From Bacilli bacterium (lineage in GTDB: Bacteria > Bacillota_I > Bacilli_A > RF39 > UBA660), in assembly GCA_016290195.1 (NCBI GenBank), contig JAEETF010000072.1:1-36787 (forward strand): a stretch of DNA of 36,787 nt, in the 5' to 3' direction. Positions within the stretch are counted from its first letter, which is position 1. Every line of letters starts with the position of its first letter. Below the pieces are notes generated by a model that made no database searches, was not told where the DNA came from, and worked only from the letters and a program-made list of their open reading frames with translations. This document shows, piece after piece, positions 7,634-16,394 of the stretch. The translations under genes were made by a program, and so were the position numbers.

Positions 7634-9238
7634 ATGGAAAAGAAAAGAAGTTCAAGTTTACCTATAGTATTATTTTTAGCTTTCTTTTTTATAATATTTA
7701 CAAATATGATCGATAAATCTATTAATAATAATTCTAATAAGGAAAAAACAATTGATAATGGAGTATTTGATTTATTAGTTAGTTCTGAAAATAAAGACTT
7801 AGAAGATGTTATTAAAGATTATTTTAAAAAGAAGAATGTTAAACTTAATATTGAATATGCAGGAACTATAGATATTATGGAAAAAATCAATAGTGGAGAA
7901 GCATATGATGCAATATGGGCTTCTAATTCTATATGGCTTTATATGCTTGATAATACATCTATAGTTAAAAATTCAAAATCAACTTCTATTAATCCTATAG
8001 TTTTTGGAATTAAAAAATCTAAAGCAGAAGAATTAGGATTAGTAAATAAAGAAGTATATACAAAAGACATATTAAATAAAATTAAAAATGGTGATTTAAA
8101 TTTTGTAATGAGTTCAGCTACTAGAACAAATACAGGTGCTTCTGCATATTTGGGATTTGTAACAACACTTGCTGGTAATCCTGAAGTTTTGACTATTGAA
8201 GATTTAGATAATAATTCTTTAAATGAAAAACTTGTAAATTTTTTATCTGGTGTTGAAAGAACATCTGGTAGTGATGAATTTTTAGATACACTATTATTAA
8301 ATAATAAATATGATGCTGCAGTTGCATATGAATCTTCATTTATTAATTTAAATAAAAAATTAGCAAGTGAAGGAAAAGAACCATTTTATTTAATATATCC
8401 AGTAGATGGAGTTACAATATCTGATTCACCACTTGCATATTTAAATAATGGCAATAAATATGAAAAAGAATTTAATGAATTTCAAAGTTATATTTTGAGT
8501 GATGAAGGACAAAATGAACTTGCTAAATATGGAAGACGTGTTTGGTATGGTGGGGTAAATCCTAATGCCGATAAAGATGTATTTAATAAAGAATGGGGTA
8601 TTGATACTTCTAAATATGTTGTTCCAATTAAATATCCTAGTGTTACAGTTATTAAAAAAGCTCTTAGTCTATATCAATCTGAACTTAGAAAACCAACTCA
8701 TACAGTATTTTGCCTAGATTATTCAGGAAGTATGTCTGGTAAAGGTAATGAACAATTAGTAGATGCAATGAAATATATTCTAACTGAAGAAACAGCATCT
8801 AAAAATCTACTTCAATTTTCAGCTAAAGATAAAATAACTATTATTCCATTTGCAACCATTGTCATGCCAGAGGTAACTACTACAGATGGAACAAAAGTTG
8901 AAAAATTAATATATGAAGTAGAAAATACTGAAGTTGGACATACTACCAATATATATGGTTCTTTGGAAAAAGCTATTTCAATACTTGAAAAAGAAGACAG
9001 TAATAAATACAATTTATCAATTATACTTATGACTGATGGAGAAGGTAATGAAGGTTCCTTTAAAAGTTTTTCTAGAGCATATGATAAAGCAGGAAAAGAT
9101 ATACCAATATATGGAATACTATTTGGAAGTGCTGATGATGATCAATTATTAGAAATTAGTTCTTATACTGGTGGTAAAGTTTTTGATGGCAGAAGTAACT
9201 TACTTGCAGCTTTTAAAGAAGTAAGGGGTTATAATTAA
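7634..9238 (+). CDS. Solute-binding domain fused to a von Willebrand factor A domain
   Basis: First gene of a four-gene operon; 534 aa. An N-terminal helix (about 9-25) acts as signal or anchor, and there is no lipobox Cys. Residues about 43-325 form a type II periplasmic-binding fold: FDLLVSSENKDLEDVIKDYF, YDAIWASNS, SSATRTNTGASAYLGF, YDAAVAYESS. Residues about 355-530 form a vWA domain with a complete MIDAS metal site: D362-x-S364-x-S366 in LDYSGSMSG, Thr in GHTTNIYGS (about 438) and D468 in LMTDGEGN. It should act outside the membrane, binding a ligand and a metal-dependent protein partner. No ABC permease is nearby. ATG 7634 is favoured by AAGGGATGAT upstream; TTG 7631 is possible. Confidence 0.85.
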   Translation: MEKKRSSSLPIVLFLAFFFIIFTNMIDKSINNNSNKEKTIDNGVFDLLVSSENKDLEDVIKDYFKKKNVKLNIEYAGTIDIMEKINSGEAYDAIWASNSIWLYMLDNTSIVKNSKSTSINPIVFGIKKSKAEELGLVNKEVYTKDILNKIKNGDLNFVMSSATRTNTGASAYLGFVTTLAGNPEVLTIEDLDNNSLNEKLVNFLSGVERTSGSDEFLDTLLLNNKYDAAVAYESSFINLNKKLASEGKEPFYLIYPVDGVTISDSPLAYLNNGNKYEKEFNEFQSYILSDEGQNELAKYGRRVWYGGVNPNADKDVFNKEWGIDTSKYVVPIKYPSVTVIKKALSLYQSELRKPTHTVFCLDYSGSMSGKGNEQLVDAMKYILTEETASKNLLQFSAKDKITIIPFATIVMPEVTTTDGTKVEKLIYEVENTEVGHTTNIYGSLEKAISILEKEDSNKYNLSIILMTDGEGNEGSFKSFSRAYDKAGKDIPIYGILFGSADDDQLLEISSYTGGKVFDGRSNLLAAFKEVRGYN

Positions 9239-9239
9239 T

Positions 9240-9875
9240 ATGAAGAAAAAATATATTATATCAGGTATTTTAGGGGGCAGCTTTTTTGCAGCATCTAATC
9301 TAATAATTGGATTAAGTGTTTTACCTTCAATAGCTATTGCAGCTACATCTTTTCTAGCAAGTGCAATGATATTTAAAGAAGATTATGATCTTGATGATTT
9401 AGGAGAACAAAATAAGAATACTTATCGAAAACTTTTAATTGATAGTAATAAAGATTTAGAATCTTTGAAAAAGTTAAAACACAATATTTCTGATTATAGT
9501 ATTAATGATAATATTGAAAATATTATTAAAACTGCTGAAAAAATAATTAAAGTGTTGCATAAGAAACCAGATAAAATTAGTTCAGCAACTAAATTTTTAA
9601 ATTATTATTTACCAATTACAATTAAAATATTAGAACGTTTTGATGAAATAGATGAACAAAAATTAACTAGTAAATCTAGTAGAGATTTTTTAGAAAGAAC
9701 AAGAAAATTAACTGTTAAAATTGAAAATGCTTTTGAAAATCAACTTAATAATTTATATAATGATGAATTAATTGATACAAATGCAGAAATAAAAGTATTT
9801 GAATCAGTATTAAAATCTGATGGTTTACTAGATGATGCTATCATTAATAAAAAGGATGGTGATAAAGATGAATAA
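9240..9875 (+). CDS. XpaC-family protein (annotated elsewhere as bromo-chloroindolyl phosphate hydrolysis protein)
   Basis: A 211-residue protein. The N-terminal hydrophobic region (about 5-45: SGILGGSFFAASNLIIGLSV, then IAIAATSFLASAMIF) forms one or two membrane helices. A long helical cytoplasmic part follows (about 55-200), containing LEFLERTRKL-like heptads (DFLERTRKLTVKIENAF) and ending DNAEIKVFESVL-like (IDTNAEIKVFESVLKSDGL). This matches XpaC, which in Bacillus subtilis is encoded next to the TelA homologue YaaN, and telA is two genes downstream here. ATG 9240 lies two bases after the upstream stop, with AAGGGG at 9223-9228. Its end overlaps the next gene by eight bases. Confidence 0.75.
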   Translation: MKKKYIISGILGGSFFAASNLIIGLSVLPSIAIAATSFLASAMIFKEDYDLDDLGEQNKNTYRKLLIDSNKDLESLKKLKHNISDYSINDNIENIIKTAEKIIKVLHKKPDKISSATKFLNYYLPITIKILERFDEIDEQKLTSKSSRDFLERTRKLTVKIENAFENQLNNLYNDELIDTNAEIKVFESVLKSDGLLDDAIINKKDGDKDE

Positions 9876-10986
9876 AAGTATTAAAGGAATAGGAATTGGC
9901 GTACTTGTTTTACTTATTTTAATTCTTGGAGTAATAGAAGGTAAAAAAATATTTAAGGAACAAACATCTACTATTACTATTTATGGTGCAGTAGGTGGAG
10001 GTAAAGAGAATTTACTTGAGGATGAAGAATTTCTTCAAATTGTAAAAAAAGAATTTAAAGCAGAAGTTGTTAATGATACTTGGAGTAATGGTAAATTAAT
10101 AGTTAAAGATGTTGTGAGAGAAGATGGTTCAAAATATGATTTTATTTTCTTCTCAGATCAAAGATTTTATGACTATTATAAAACTCCAGCAAATAAAGAA
10201 AACAATGAAGCTGATAGATATACTGTATTAAAGGGAAGTTTAACGCTTAATACACCAGTTGTTATATATAGCTGGGATGAAGTAGTTGATGCACTTATTA
10301 AAGAAGAAATTGTTACAGAACAAAATGGAGTATATTACATTACAGGAATGGAAAAACTTTTAAATTATATATTAGAAGGAAAAACATGGAGTGATATAGG
10401 TCTTAAAACTTTATATGGAAAAATCAATATTGATTCTACTGATCCTGTAACATCATCACCTGGTGCGACATATTATGGTTTAGTTGCTTCTATTATGGCA
10501 GGTGGACAATTAACGGATGAAAACTATAAAGAAATTTTACCTAAATTAAAAGAGTTTTATATTAAATCTGGTTATATGAATAATACACCAGCTGATTTAT
10601 TTCAATTATATTTAAAGACAGGTATGGGAGCTAAACCAATGATAGTTGATTATGAAAAGAGTATTATTGATTTTGCTAATTCAAATCCAGATGGATATAA
10701 TCAAGTAAAGGATCGAATTAGAATTCTTTATCCAGTTCCAACAATTTGGAATTCACATTGTATAGCATCTTTATCAGAAAATGGTAATACTTATTATGAT
10801 ATTTTTGAAAATAAAGATATTCAAAAAATTGCTTGGTCTAAATATGGATTTAGAACAGGTGTAACAGGCGGTAATTACGATGTATCAGATGTTATTGTAA
10901 AAGGAATACCACAAAGTATTTCAGCTACAGTTTCAAGTTTAAAAATGAATTATTATAATGAAATGATAGATTATTTAAAAAATTAG
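9868..10986 (+). CDS. Membrane-anchored extracellular solute-binding protein
   Basis: A 372-residue protein with a hydrophobic N-terminal helix (about 6-24, GIGIGVLVLLILILGVIEG) and no lipobox Cys, so it probably stays anchored. The rest is a type II solute-binding fold: STITIYGAVGGGKENLL, KYDFIFFSDQRFYDYY, LTLNTPVVIYSWDEVVDAL and the ligand-loop-like STDPVTSSPGATYYGLVASIMAGG. Related proteins bind oxyanions or small solutes for ABC uptake, but no permease or ATPase gene is in this operon. ATG 9868 follows GGTGAT (9858-9863) by four bases and overlaps the XpaC stop (ATGAATAA), so the two are translationally coupled. A sensing role beside the vWA fusion is inference. Confidence 0.8.
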   Translation: MNKSIKGIGIGVLVLLILILGVIEGKKIFKEQTSTITIYGAVGGGKENLLEDEEFLQIVKKEFKAEVVNDTWSNGKLIVKDVVREDGSKYDFIFFSDQRFYDYYKTPANKENNEADRYTVLKGSLTLNTPVVIYSWDEVVDALIKEEIVTEQNGVYYITGMEKLLNYILEGKTWSDIGLKTLYGKINIDSTDPVTSSPGATYYGLVASIMAGGQLTDENYKEILPKLKEFYIKSGYMNNTPADLFQLYLKTGMGAKPMIVDYEKSIIDFANSNPDGYNQVKDRIRILYPVPTIWNSHCIASLSENGNTYYDIFENKDIQKIAWSKYGFRTGVTGGNYDVSDVIVKGIPQSISATVSSLKMNYYNEMIDYLKN

Positions 10987-10995
10987 GAGGTAAAT

Positions 10996-12129
10996 ATGGA
11001 AAATAATTTAGAAATTAAGGTTCTTGAAAATTTAGAACCAATTAAAACAAATATTGATGGAGTAACAAATGTTACAGAAGAACAAGTAGCTTCTTCTCTT
11101 GATTACAATAATTTAACTGTTCAAGAAAAAGCTGCTATTGATGAATTTGTAGGTAAAATTGATGAAAAAGATACTAATGTAATAATTAGCTTTGGATCAC
11201 CTGCGCAAACTAAAATTTCACAATTTTCTGATGAAATATTAAAAAGTGTTAGAACTAAAGATTTAGGACAAGTTGGTAATTTACTTGCTGATTTAGCTGG
11301 TGAAATTAAATCATTTGATGGTGGTATTAATGTTAATATGAAACCAAGTTTGTTTAATTCAATTAAAAAACAAATTAATAGAATACTAGCTAAATTCAGT
11401 AAAGTAGAAACTAATATTAATAAAATTGAAAAACAACTTGAAGGGCATAAAGTACAAATGATGAAAGATATTGCAATCTTTGATGAAATGTATGAAAAAA
11501 ATATTGAATATTTTAAAGAATTATCTTTATATATAATTGCTGGAAATAAAAAACTTGATCAAATTAGAAATGAAATTATACCAGCACTTCATGATAAAGC
11601 AGAAAAAACTGGTGAACAAAATGATGTACAAGCATATAATGATATGATTAATATTGCTAATCGTTTTGAAAAAAAATTATATGATTTAAAAACAACTCGT
11701 ATTATTTCTATTCAAATGGCACCACAAATTAGATTAATTCAAAATAATGATGCAGAACTAGTTGATAAAATTCAATCTTCAATTATTAATACTATTCCTT
11801 TATGGAAAAATCAAATGGTTATAGCACTTGGACTTACTAATGCAAGTAGAGCTTTAGATGCACAAGAAAAAGTTACTAATTTGACAAATGATATGCTTAA
11901 GAAGAATAGTGAAATATTAAAACAAGGTTCTATTAAAATAGCTCAAGAATCAGAAAGAGCAGTAGTTGATTTAGAAACTGTTAAGAAAACTAATCAAGAT
12001 TTGATGGATACTATTGAATCAATAATTAAAATTCATGAAGAAGGTTCTCAAAAACGTGCTCAAGCTGAAAATGAATTAAATAAAATTGAAAATGATCTTA
12101 AAGCAAAATTATTAGAATTAAAGGCATAG
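10996..12129 (+). CDS. Toxic anion resistance protein, TelA/KlaA family
   Basis: Last gene of the operon; 377 aa, cytoplasmic, no membrane segments. The protein is almost entirely helical. Family features include IISFGSPAQTKISQFSDEIL near the N-terminus, the central IEKQLEGHKVQMMKDIAIFDEMYEKN and the C-terminal QMVIALGLTNASRALDAQEKVTNLTNDMLKKN. Members such as KlaA/TelA were named for tellurite resistance; broader roles in envelope stress are proposed. AGGAGG (10985-10990) overlaps the preceding stop. The XpaC-TelA association is conserved in Firmicutes, which supports both calls. A strong terminator overlaps its stop codon. Confidence 0.9.
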   Translation: MENNLEIKVLENLEPIKTNIDGVTNVTEEQVASSLDYNNLTVQEKAAIDEFVGKIDEKDTNVIISFGSPAQTKISQFSDEILKSVRTKDLGQVGNLLADLAGEIKSFDGGINVNMKPSLFNSIKKQINRILAKFSKVETNINKIEKQLEGHKVQMMKDIAIFDEMYEKNIEYFKELSLYIIAGNKKLDQIRNEIIPALHDKAEKTGEQNDVQAYNDMINIANRFEKKLYDLKTTRIISIQMAPQIRLIQNNDAELVDKIQSSIINTIPLWKNQMVIALGLTNASRALDAQEKVTNLTNDMLKKNSEILKQGSIKIAQESERAVVDLETVKKTNQDLMDTIESIIKIHEEGSQKRAQAENELNKIENDLKAKLLELKA

Positions 12130-12147
12130 AGTAATCTTGCCTTTTTT
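12121..12147 (+). terminator. Terminator of the vWA/TelA operon
   Basis: AAGGCA plus AGA (12121-12130, one bulged T) pairs with TCT plus TGCCTT (12135-12143) around loop GTAA, followed by T. The telA stop codon lies in the left arm. Confidence 0.8.
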
Positions 12148-12221
12148 CACTATAATTTCACAATACTAACATAACTTTAACAATAATATATAGTATGATG
12201 TTATCGTGAAAGGAAGGAATT

Positions 12222-13724
12222 ATGAATAAAGAAAATAAAATAATATTAGTCATTTTAAGTATAATTTTAGTATTAGTAATATGTATAGTTGTTGTAATAA
12301 ATAAGACAAGTAGTACAAATAATGATACTAATAATAGTACACAAAATGCAAATAGTACTGTAAATGATGATAGCAAAGATGACAATACAAAAACGTCAAG
12401 TGATACAGCAAATAATACTGAAAAAGATTTTAGTGAATATCCAGCTTACGAAATAAATCTTTCAGAAAAAAGTGATAAGGTTGAAATTGTTGAAAAGGGA
12501 GTTTATACATTAACTGGAACTTTAAAAGGTTATGTTTACGTAAATACTGAAGAAAATGTAAAATTAGTATTAGATAATGTAACTATAGAAAATAGTAGTG
12601 GACCAGCAATATATATAGTATCAGCTAAAAATACTTATATTGAACTTGTTGGTACTTCTAAACTTTCTGATGGAAATACTTATAGTGAGTTTGATGAAGA
12701 AGTTAATGCTGTAATATATAGTAAAGATGATTTATTTATAATGGGTGAAGGCACATTAAATGTAGTAGCAAATTTTGAAGATGGTATTATAAGTAAAGAT
12801 GATTTAACTATTTATAATGGAACCATTAATGTTACTTCTGCTGATGATGCTATTAGAGGTAAAGATTCAGTAACAATATATGATGGAAATATTAACGTTA
12901 TATCTGGTGGTGATGGAATTAAAACTACTAATTCTGAAGATACAGAAAAAGGTAATATTGTTATTGAAAAAGGTAATATTAAGATTGAATCATCAAATGA
13001 TGGTATTCAAGCAGAAAATAGTGTTACGCTAAATGGTGGAACTTATAATATCGTTACTAATGGTGGTAGTAAAAGTGCTATGACATATAGTGAATGGAAT
13101 AATAGTTCAAGTGAAGAGGAAGAATCTACAAAAGCCATAAAAGCTGGTGTTGATATTACTATAAATGATGGTGAATTTAATTTTAGTGTAACTGATGATG
13201 GTATACATTCTAATAATAATGTGATAATTAATACTGGTAATTTCAAAATAACTAGTGATGATGATGCTATTCATGCTGATGGCATGGCAGAAATAAATGG
13301 TGGAATATTTAGCTTAACTGCTCATGAAGGTATAGAAGCAACATATGTAAAAATAAATGATGGAACAATTAATATAGAAGCTTCTGATGATGGTATAAAT
13401 GCAGGACAAAAATCAACAGAGTATGCAGTATTAATTGAAATAAATGGTGGTGATATTACTATAAAAATGGGTAGTGGTGATACTGATGGAATTGATTCTA
13501 ATGGTGATTTATATATTACAGGTGGTACTATAAATGTTACTGGTAATTCAGCATTTGATTATGATGGACAGGTAAAATATACTGGTGGAAAACTAATTGT
13601 TAATGGAAAAGAAACAACCACAATTACTAATCAAATGATGGGTGGAGGTATGATGGAAAACCGCGGTAATATGCCTTATGATCAAATGAATGGTGAAATA
13701 CCACAAGGAAGAATGATGAGGTAA
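12222..13724 (+). CDS. Cthe_2159-type carbohydrate-binding beta-helix protein
   Basis: A 500-residue exported or surface protein. An N-terminal hydrophobic helix (about 7-27) is followed by a Ser/Thr/Asn/Asp-rich linker to about residue 68. A right-handed beta-helix follows, with repeated turns of the type DDGI, SADDAIRGKDSVTI, SSNDGIQAENSVTLNGG and SDDDAIHADGMAEINGG. These Asp/Asn-rich turns are typical of calcium-binding coils in the Cthe_2159 family, shown to bind acidic plant polysaccharides. The tail (about 465-500) is Met/Gly-rich (MMGGGMMENRG). No catalytic residues are evident, so adhesion or polysaccharide binding is the likely role. ATG 12222 follows AAAGGAAGG. It is monocistronic between two terminators. 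Confidence 0.85.
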   Translation: MNKENKIILVILSIILVLVICIVVVINKTSSTNNDTNNSTQNANSTVNDDSKDDNTKTSSDTANNTEKDFSEYPAYEINLSEKSDKVEIVEKGVYTLTGTLKGYVYVNTEENVKLVLDNVTIENSSGPAIYIVSAKNTYIELVGTSKLSDGNTYSEFDEEVNAVIYSKDDLFIMGEGTLNVVANFEDGIISKDDLTIYNGTINVTSADDAIRGKDSVTIYDGNINVISGGDGIKTTNSEDTEKGNIVIEKGNIKIESSNDGIQAENSVTLNGGTYNIVTNGGSKSAMTYSEWNNSSSEEEESTKAIKAGVDITINDGEFNFSVTDDGIHSNNNVIINTGNFKITSDDDAIHADGMAEINGGIFSLTAHEGIEATYVKINDGTINIEASDDGINAGQKSTEYAVLIEINGGDITIKMGSGDTDGIDSNGDLYITGGTINVTGNSAFDYDGQVKYTGGKLIVNGKETTTITNQMMGGGMMENRGNMPYDQMNGEIPQGRMMR

Positions 13725-13742
13725 CATTAGTTACCTTTTTTA
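13719..13742 (+). terminator. Rho-independent terminator
   Basis: AGGTAAC (13719-13725) and GTTACCT (13730-13736) around a 4-base loop, then T. The stop codon TAA (13722-13724) is in the left arm. Confidence 0.85.
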
Positions 13743-13777
13743 ATTTATAAAAAAAATATACAAATTTAGTAATTTTG

Positions 13778-13786
13778 TGATACAAT
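13778..13786 (+). promoter_or_regulatory. Extended -10 promoter of the 13817 gene
   Basis: TGATACAAT at 13778-13786; a possible -35 TATACA lies at 13757-13762 (18-base spacer). Confidence 0.5.
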
Positions 13787-13816
13787 AATGTATAGGATAG
13801 GAATAGGGGTAGTTAT

Positions 13817-15097
13817 ATGAATTTTATTAAAGAAAGATTAAACTATGTAATTATATTTTTTGCAGCTGTTGCTATTATAGCTTGTTTATTCCCTTTTGCC
13901 ACAGTTTCAACAACCACAAATAAGATTACTACTTCAATGGCTATGTTTTTTTTAAATCTTGATGGCAGTGGAAGTAGTCCAATAGGTATAGTTGTCGCCT
14001 TAATTTTAATTGCAATAATAATACTATCGTTTTTTAGAAATAGAATTCCTAAATTGTTAGTATCAATATTTTTATTATCTGTATCCGCATTAGGAATTAC
14101 TGCATATTATATTTTTAATATTAGAGGAATTGCTAGTAGTGTTACATCTGCTTCTGAAGATGTAAAACTTGGCTTTGGTTGCTATTCAATAGTATTATGT
14201 TTATTAGTTATTATTGGTATAAGTGGTTATGACTTATTTTCTAGATATAAAAAAGGTAAAAAAGAAGAAGTTAAAAATGTACCAGAAAATAATGATTTAC
14301 AAAATGTAATGCCTTCTATGGAAAGTGCAAATGCAATAGTGCAACCAAATCTTGTTATACAGCAACAAGAAAATTTACAACCATTAAATGAGGTTTCAAC
14401 TATACCGCAACCAGAAAATTTACAACCATCAAATGATGTTTCAACTATGCCACAACCAGAAAATTTGCAACCTTCAACTGTACCATTACAAGAAAATATA
14501 CCAAGTACTGATGCACCTGCTGCAATTGAACAATCACTTTATTTTGCTAATCCAGAAGAGCCAGCTGAAGTAACAGTACCACCACTAGTACCAGAAGTTG
14601 CTACTACTAATAATGTTGAAAATAATGATGTAACTACTGATATAAATGAATTTGGTGAGCAATTAATGAATTCAAATGAGCCAGTTACTAATCGATTTTT
14701 TCAAGTACCAACAACGGTACCTGTAGAAACTACTGAAACAGATAATAATATGGCAATATTCAATCAGACTACGGACAATAATTCTGTTTTAGGTTCAGAA
14801 ATAAGTAATAATCAAATACCTACAACAGTTCCTATAGAAAATAGTGAAGCAAACATATTTAATAATTCTAATTTGGTTGTAGATTCAAATAATACTCAAT
14901 CATCTGAACAAAATAATATATTTAATCAAATGCCAATTAATAATGAAATGAATAGTACTGATGCACCAGTAGAAACAAATATATTTAATAATCAACCGAT
15001 TAATGAATCTAAAGATGAAATAGAAGTATTAGATATATTTGATGAACCAACAACAAATGATAATTCAAATTTTGATAATGATGAATTTAAATATTAA
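13817..15097 (+). CDS. Membrane protein with long disordered N/Q/P/T-rich cytoplasmic tail
   Basis: A 426-residue protein. Four predicted transmembrane helices occupy the first 150 residues (about 10-30, 55-73, 80-103 and 120-143). A basic stretch follows (RYKKGKKEE), then about 270 residues of low complexity rich in Asn, Gln, Pro, Thr and acidic residues. Within the tail a 15-residue unit (ENLQPSNDVSTMPQP) is repeated about 2.5 times, and TTVPVE and NIFN motifs recur. The tail should lie in the cytoplasm. No family is recognised. The start ATG 13817 follows GGTAGT by three bases. The small N/Q-rich protein at 710 shares the composition, suggesting a lineage-specific class of disordered membrane proteins. 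Confidence 0.75.
   Translation: MNFIKERLNYVIIFFAAVAIIACLFPFATVSTTTNKITTSMAMFFLNLDGSGSSPIGIVVALILIAIIILSFFRNRIPKLLVSIFLLSVSALGITAYYIFNIRGIASSVTSASEDVKLGFGCYSIVLCLLVIIGISGYDLFSRYKKGKKEEVKNVPENNDLQNVMPSMESANAIVQPNLVIQQQENLQPLNEVSTIPQPENLQPSNDVSTMPQPENLQPSTVPLQENIPSTDAPAAIEQSLYFANPEEPAEVTVPPLVPEVATTNNVENNDVTTDINEFGEQLMNSNEPVTNRFFQVPTTVPVETTETDNNMAIFNQTTDNNSVLGSEISNNQIPTTVPIENSEANIFNNSNLVVDSNNTQSSEQNNIFNQMPINNEMNSTDAPVETNIFNNQPINESKDEIEVLDIFDEPTTNDNSNFDNDEFKY
14369..14479 (+). repeat. 45-base tandem repeat, about 2.5 copies, in the 13817 gene
   Basis: Units start at 14369, 14414 and 14459 (last one partial). Each encodes ENLQPxNxVSTxPQP with a few base differences. They lie in the disordered tail and could change copy number by slippage. 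Confidence 0.85.
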
Positions 15098-15107
15098 TGA
15101 TATTTAT

Positions 15108-15132
15108 GCTACCGTTTGGTAGCTTTTTTTTT
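15108..15132 (+). terminator. Rho-independent terminator
   Basis: GCTACC (15108-15113) and GGTAGC (15118-15123) around GTTT, followed by nine T. Confidence 0.9.
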
Positions 15133-15144
15133 ATCAAATTTTTA

Positions 15145-15153
15145 TGATATAAT
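15145..15153 (+). promoter_or_regulatory. Extended -10 promoter of the 15180 gene
   Basis: TGATATAAT at 15145-15153, directly after the upstream terminator. No clear -35. Confidence 0.55.
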
Positions 15154-15179
15154 AAATTTGTAAAAGAGGAGTGTACAAA

Positions 15180-15572
15180 ATGAAAGAAGTTTATGATTTT
15201 TTAAAAAAATGTGGGACATTTTATATAGCTACAATTGATGGTGATAAGCCAAGGGTAAGACCATTTGGAGTAGTAAATATTTTTGAAGGAAAATTATATA
15301 TCCAATCTGGTAAATCAAAAAATGTATCAAAACAAATACAAATTAATCCTAATATAGAAATATGTGCTTTTTTAGATGGTAAATGGATAAGAATTGAAGG
15401 AAAAGTTGTACGTGATGATAGAAGAGAAGCTAAAGTAAGTATGTTAGATGCTAATCCAGTGTTAAAAAGCATGTATTCAGCAGATGATGATAATACAGAA
15501 GTACTATATTTTGAAAATGCAAAAGCTACATTTTATTCATTTACAGAAGCACCTAAAGTAATAGAATTTTAA
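15180..15572 (+). CDS. Pyridoxamine 5'-phosphate oxidase family protein (FMN split barrel)
   Basis: A 130-residue single-domain FMN-binding split-barrel protein. Typical features are the opening FLKKCGTFYIATIDGDKPRVRPFGVV, the barrel strand GKLYIQSGKSKNVSKQI and KWIRIEGKVV. Members of this short group bind FMN, F420 or haem, and many have no known substrate. The lack of the PNPOx C-terminal dimerisation region argues against true pyridoxamine phosphate oxidase activity. It is cytoplasmic. ATG 15180 follows AGAGGAGTG by a normal distance. A GTG at 15171 lies within that site. It is monocistronic and convergent with the ABC transporter genes. Confidence 0.85.
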   Translation: MKEVYDFLKKCGTFYIATIDGDKPRVRPFGVVNIFEGKLYIQSGKSKNVSKQIQINPNIEICAFLDGKWIRIEGKVVRDDRREAKVSMLDANPVLKSMYSADDDNTEVLYFENAKATFYSFTEAPKVIEF

Positions 15573-15580
15573 TTATATAA

Positions 15581-15616
15581 AAACGATTTAGAATTGACTA
15601 AATCGTTTATTTTTTA
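15581..15616. terminator. Bidirectional terminator between convergent genes
   Basis: AAACGATTTAG (15581-15591) and CTAAATCGTTT (15598-15608), 11 perfect pairs around a 6-base loop, with T-rich sequence on the plus-strand side. It contains the stop codon of the minus-strand permease. Confidence 0.85.
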
Positions 15617-16394
15617 TAATTCTTTCTAATATGCAAACTAAGTAATACATTATAGTTGATAATATACAAAGTAATAATACTCCTGTCATTACTAAATGAA
15701 GATTAAATACTTGTGAACCATACATAATTAAATATCCTAATCCTTCTTTTGATACTAGAAGTTCTCCCATTGAAACACCGATTAAAGACATACTAATATT
15801 TACTTTTAATGTACTAATAATATTACTAATATTACTAGGAATAAGTAGTTTAAAATAGATTTGTTTTTTATTTGCTTTTAATGCTTTCATTAATTTGAGT
15901 TTATTATTATCAATTGATTCAAATCCTTGATAAATATTAATAATAGTAATAATTAATGATATTAATAGAGCCATTAATATAATCGATTTAAAACCTGCAC
16001 CACACCATATAATTATTATTGGACCTAGTGCTACTTTAGGAAGACTATTTAAAATTGTTAGATATGGATCTAATATTTTAGAAATAGTTTTTTTATGCCA
16101 AAGAAAACTGGCAAATAATAATCCTAAAATAGTACTTAATGTAAAACTAATAATAGTTTCTATTGTTGTGATGTAAATATGATGAAATAAGTTATTTGTT
16201 TTAAATAGTTTTATAATTGTTTTAATAATATCTAATGGACTAGAAAATATAAATCTATTTATTAAATTAAAACTAGTAAGTAATTGCCATAAAATAATAA
16301 ATATAATTATGATACTTAACTGCATTATTTTAATAAATATTTTTTCTTTTTTCTTTTTATTTAAATATAAAATATGTTCTTTACTATACATCAT
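15588..16394 (-). CDS. ABC transporter permease (SsuC/TauC/ThiX-like)
   Basis: Inner-membrane permease of a nitrate/sulfonate/taurine/thiamine-precursor-type importer. About six hydrophobic helices are visible, starting with LSIIIIFIILWQLLTSFNL. The family region LPKVALGPIIIIWCGAGFKS carries the conserved LPxxALxPxxxxWxGxG pattern, and the EAA loop (QGFESIDNNKLKLMKALKANKKQIYFKLLIPS) contacts the ATPase. I favour ATG 16394 (268 aa), nine bases after GGAAAG, which overlaps the end of the ATPase gene. A start at 16430 (280 aa) is possible. It is the last gene of the operon SBP-ATPase-permease. Confidence 0.85.
   Translation of the reverse strand: MMYSKEHILYLNKKKKEKIFIKIMQLSIIIIFIILWQLLTSFNLINRFIFSSPLDIIKTIIKLFKTNNLFHHIYITTIETIISFTLSTILGLLFASFLWHKKTISKILDPYLTILNSLPKVALGPIIIIWCGAGFKSIILMALLISLIITIINIYQGFESIDNNKLKLMKALKANKKQIYFKLLIPSNISNIISTLKVNISMSLIGVSMGELLVSKEGLGYLIMYGSQVFNLHLVMTGVLLLCILSTIMYYLVCILERIIKNKRFSQF

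Noticed and set aside
14388-14573. Plus-strand frame with repeated QLYRNQKI-like words inside the 13817 gene
   Set aside because: It is the +1 shadow of the 45-base repeat in the real gene.
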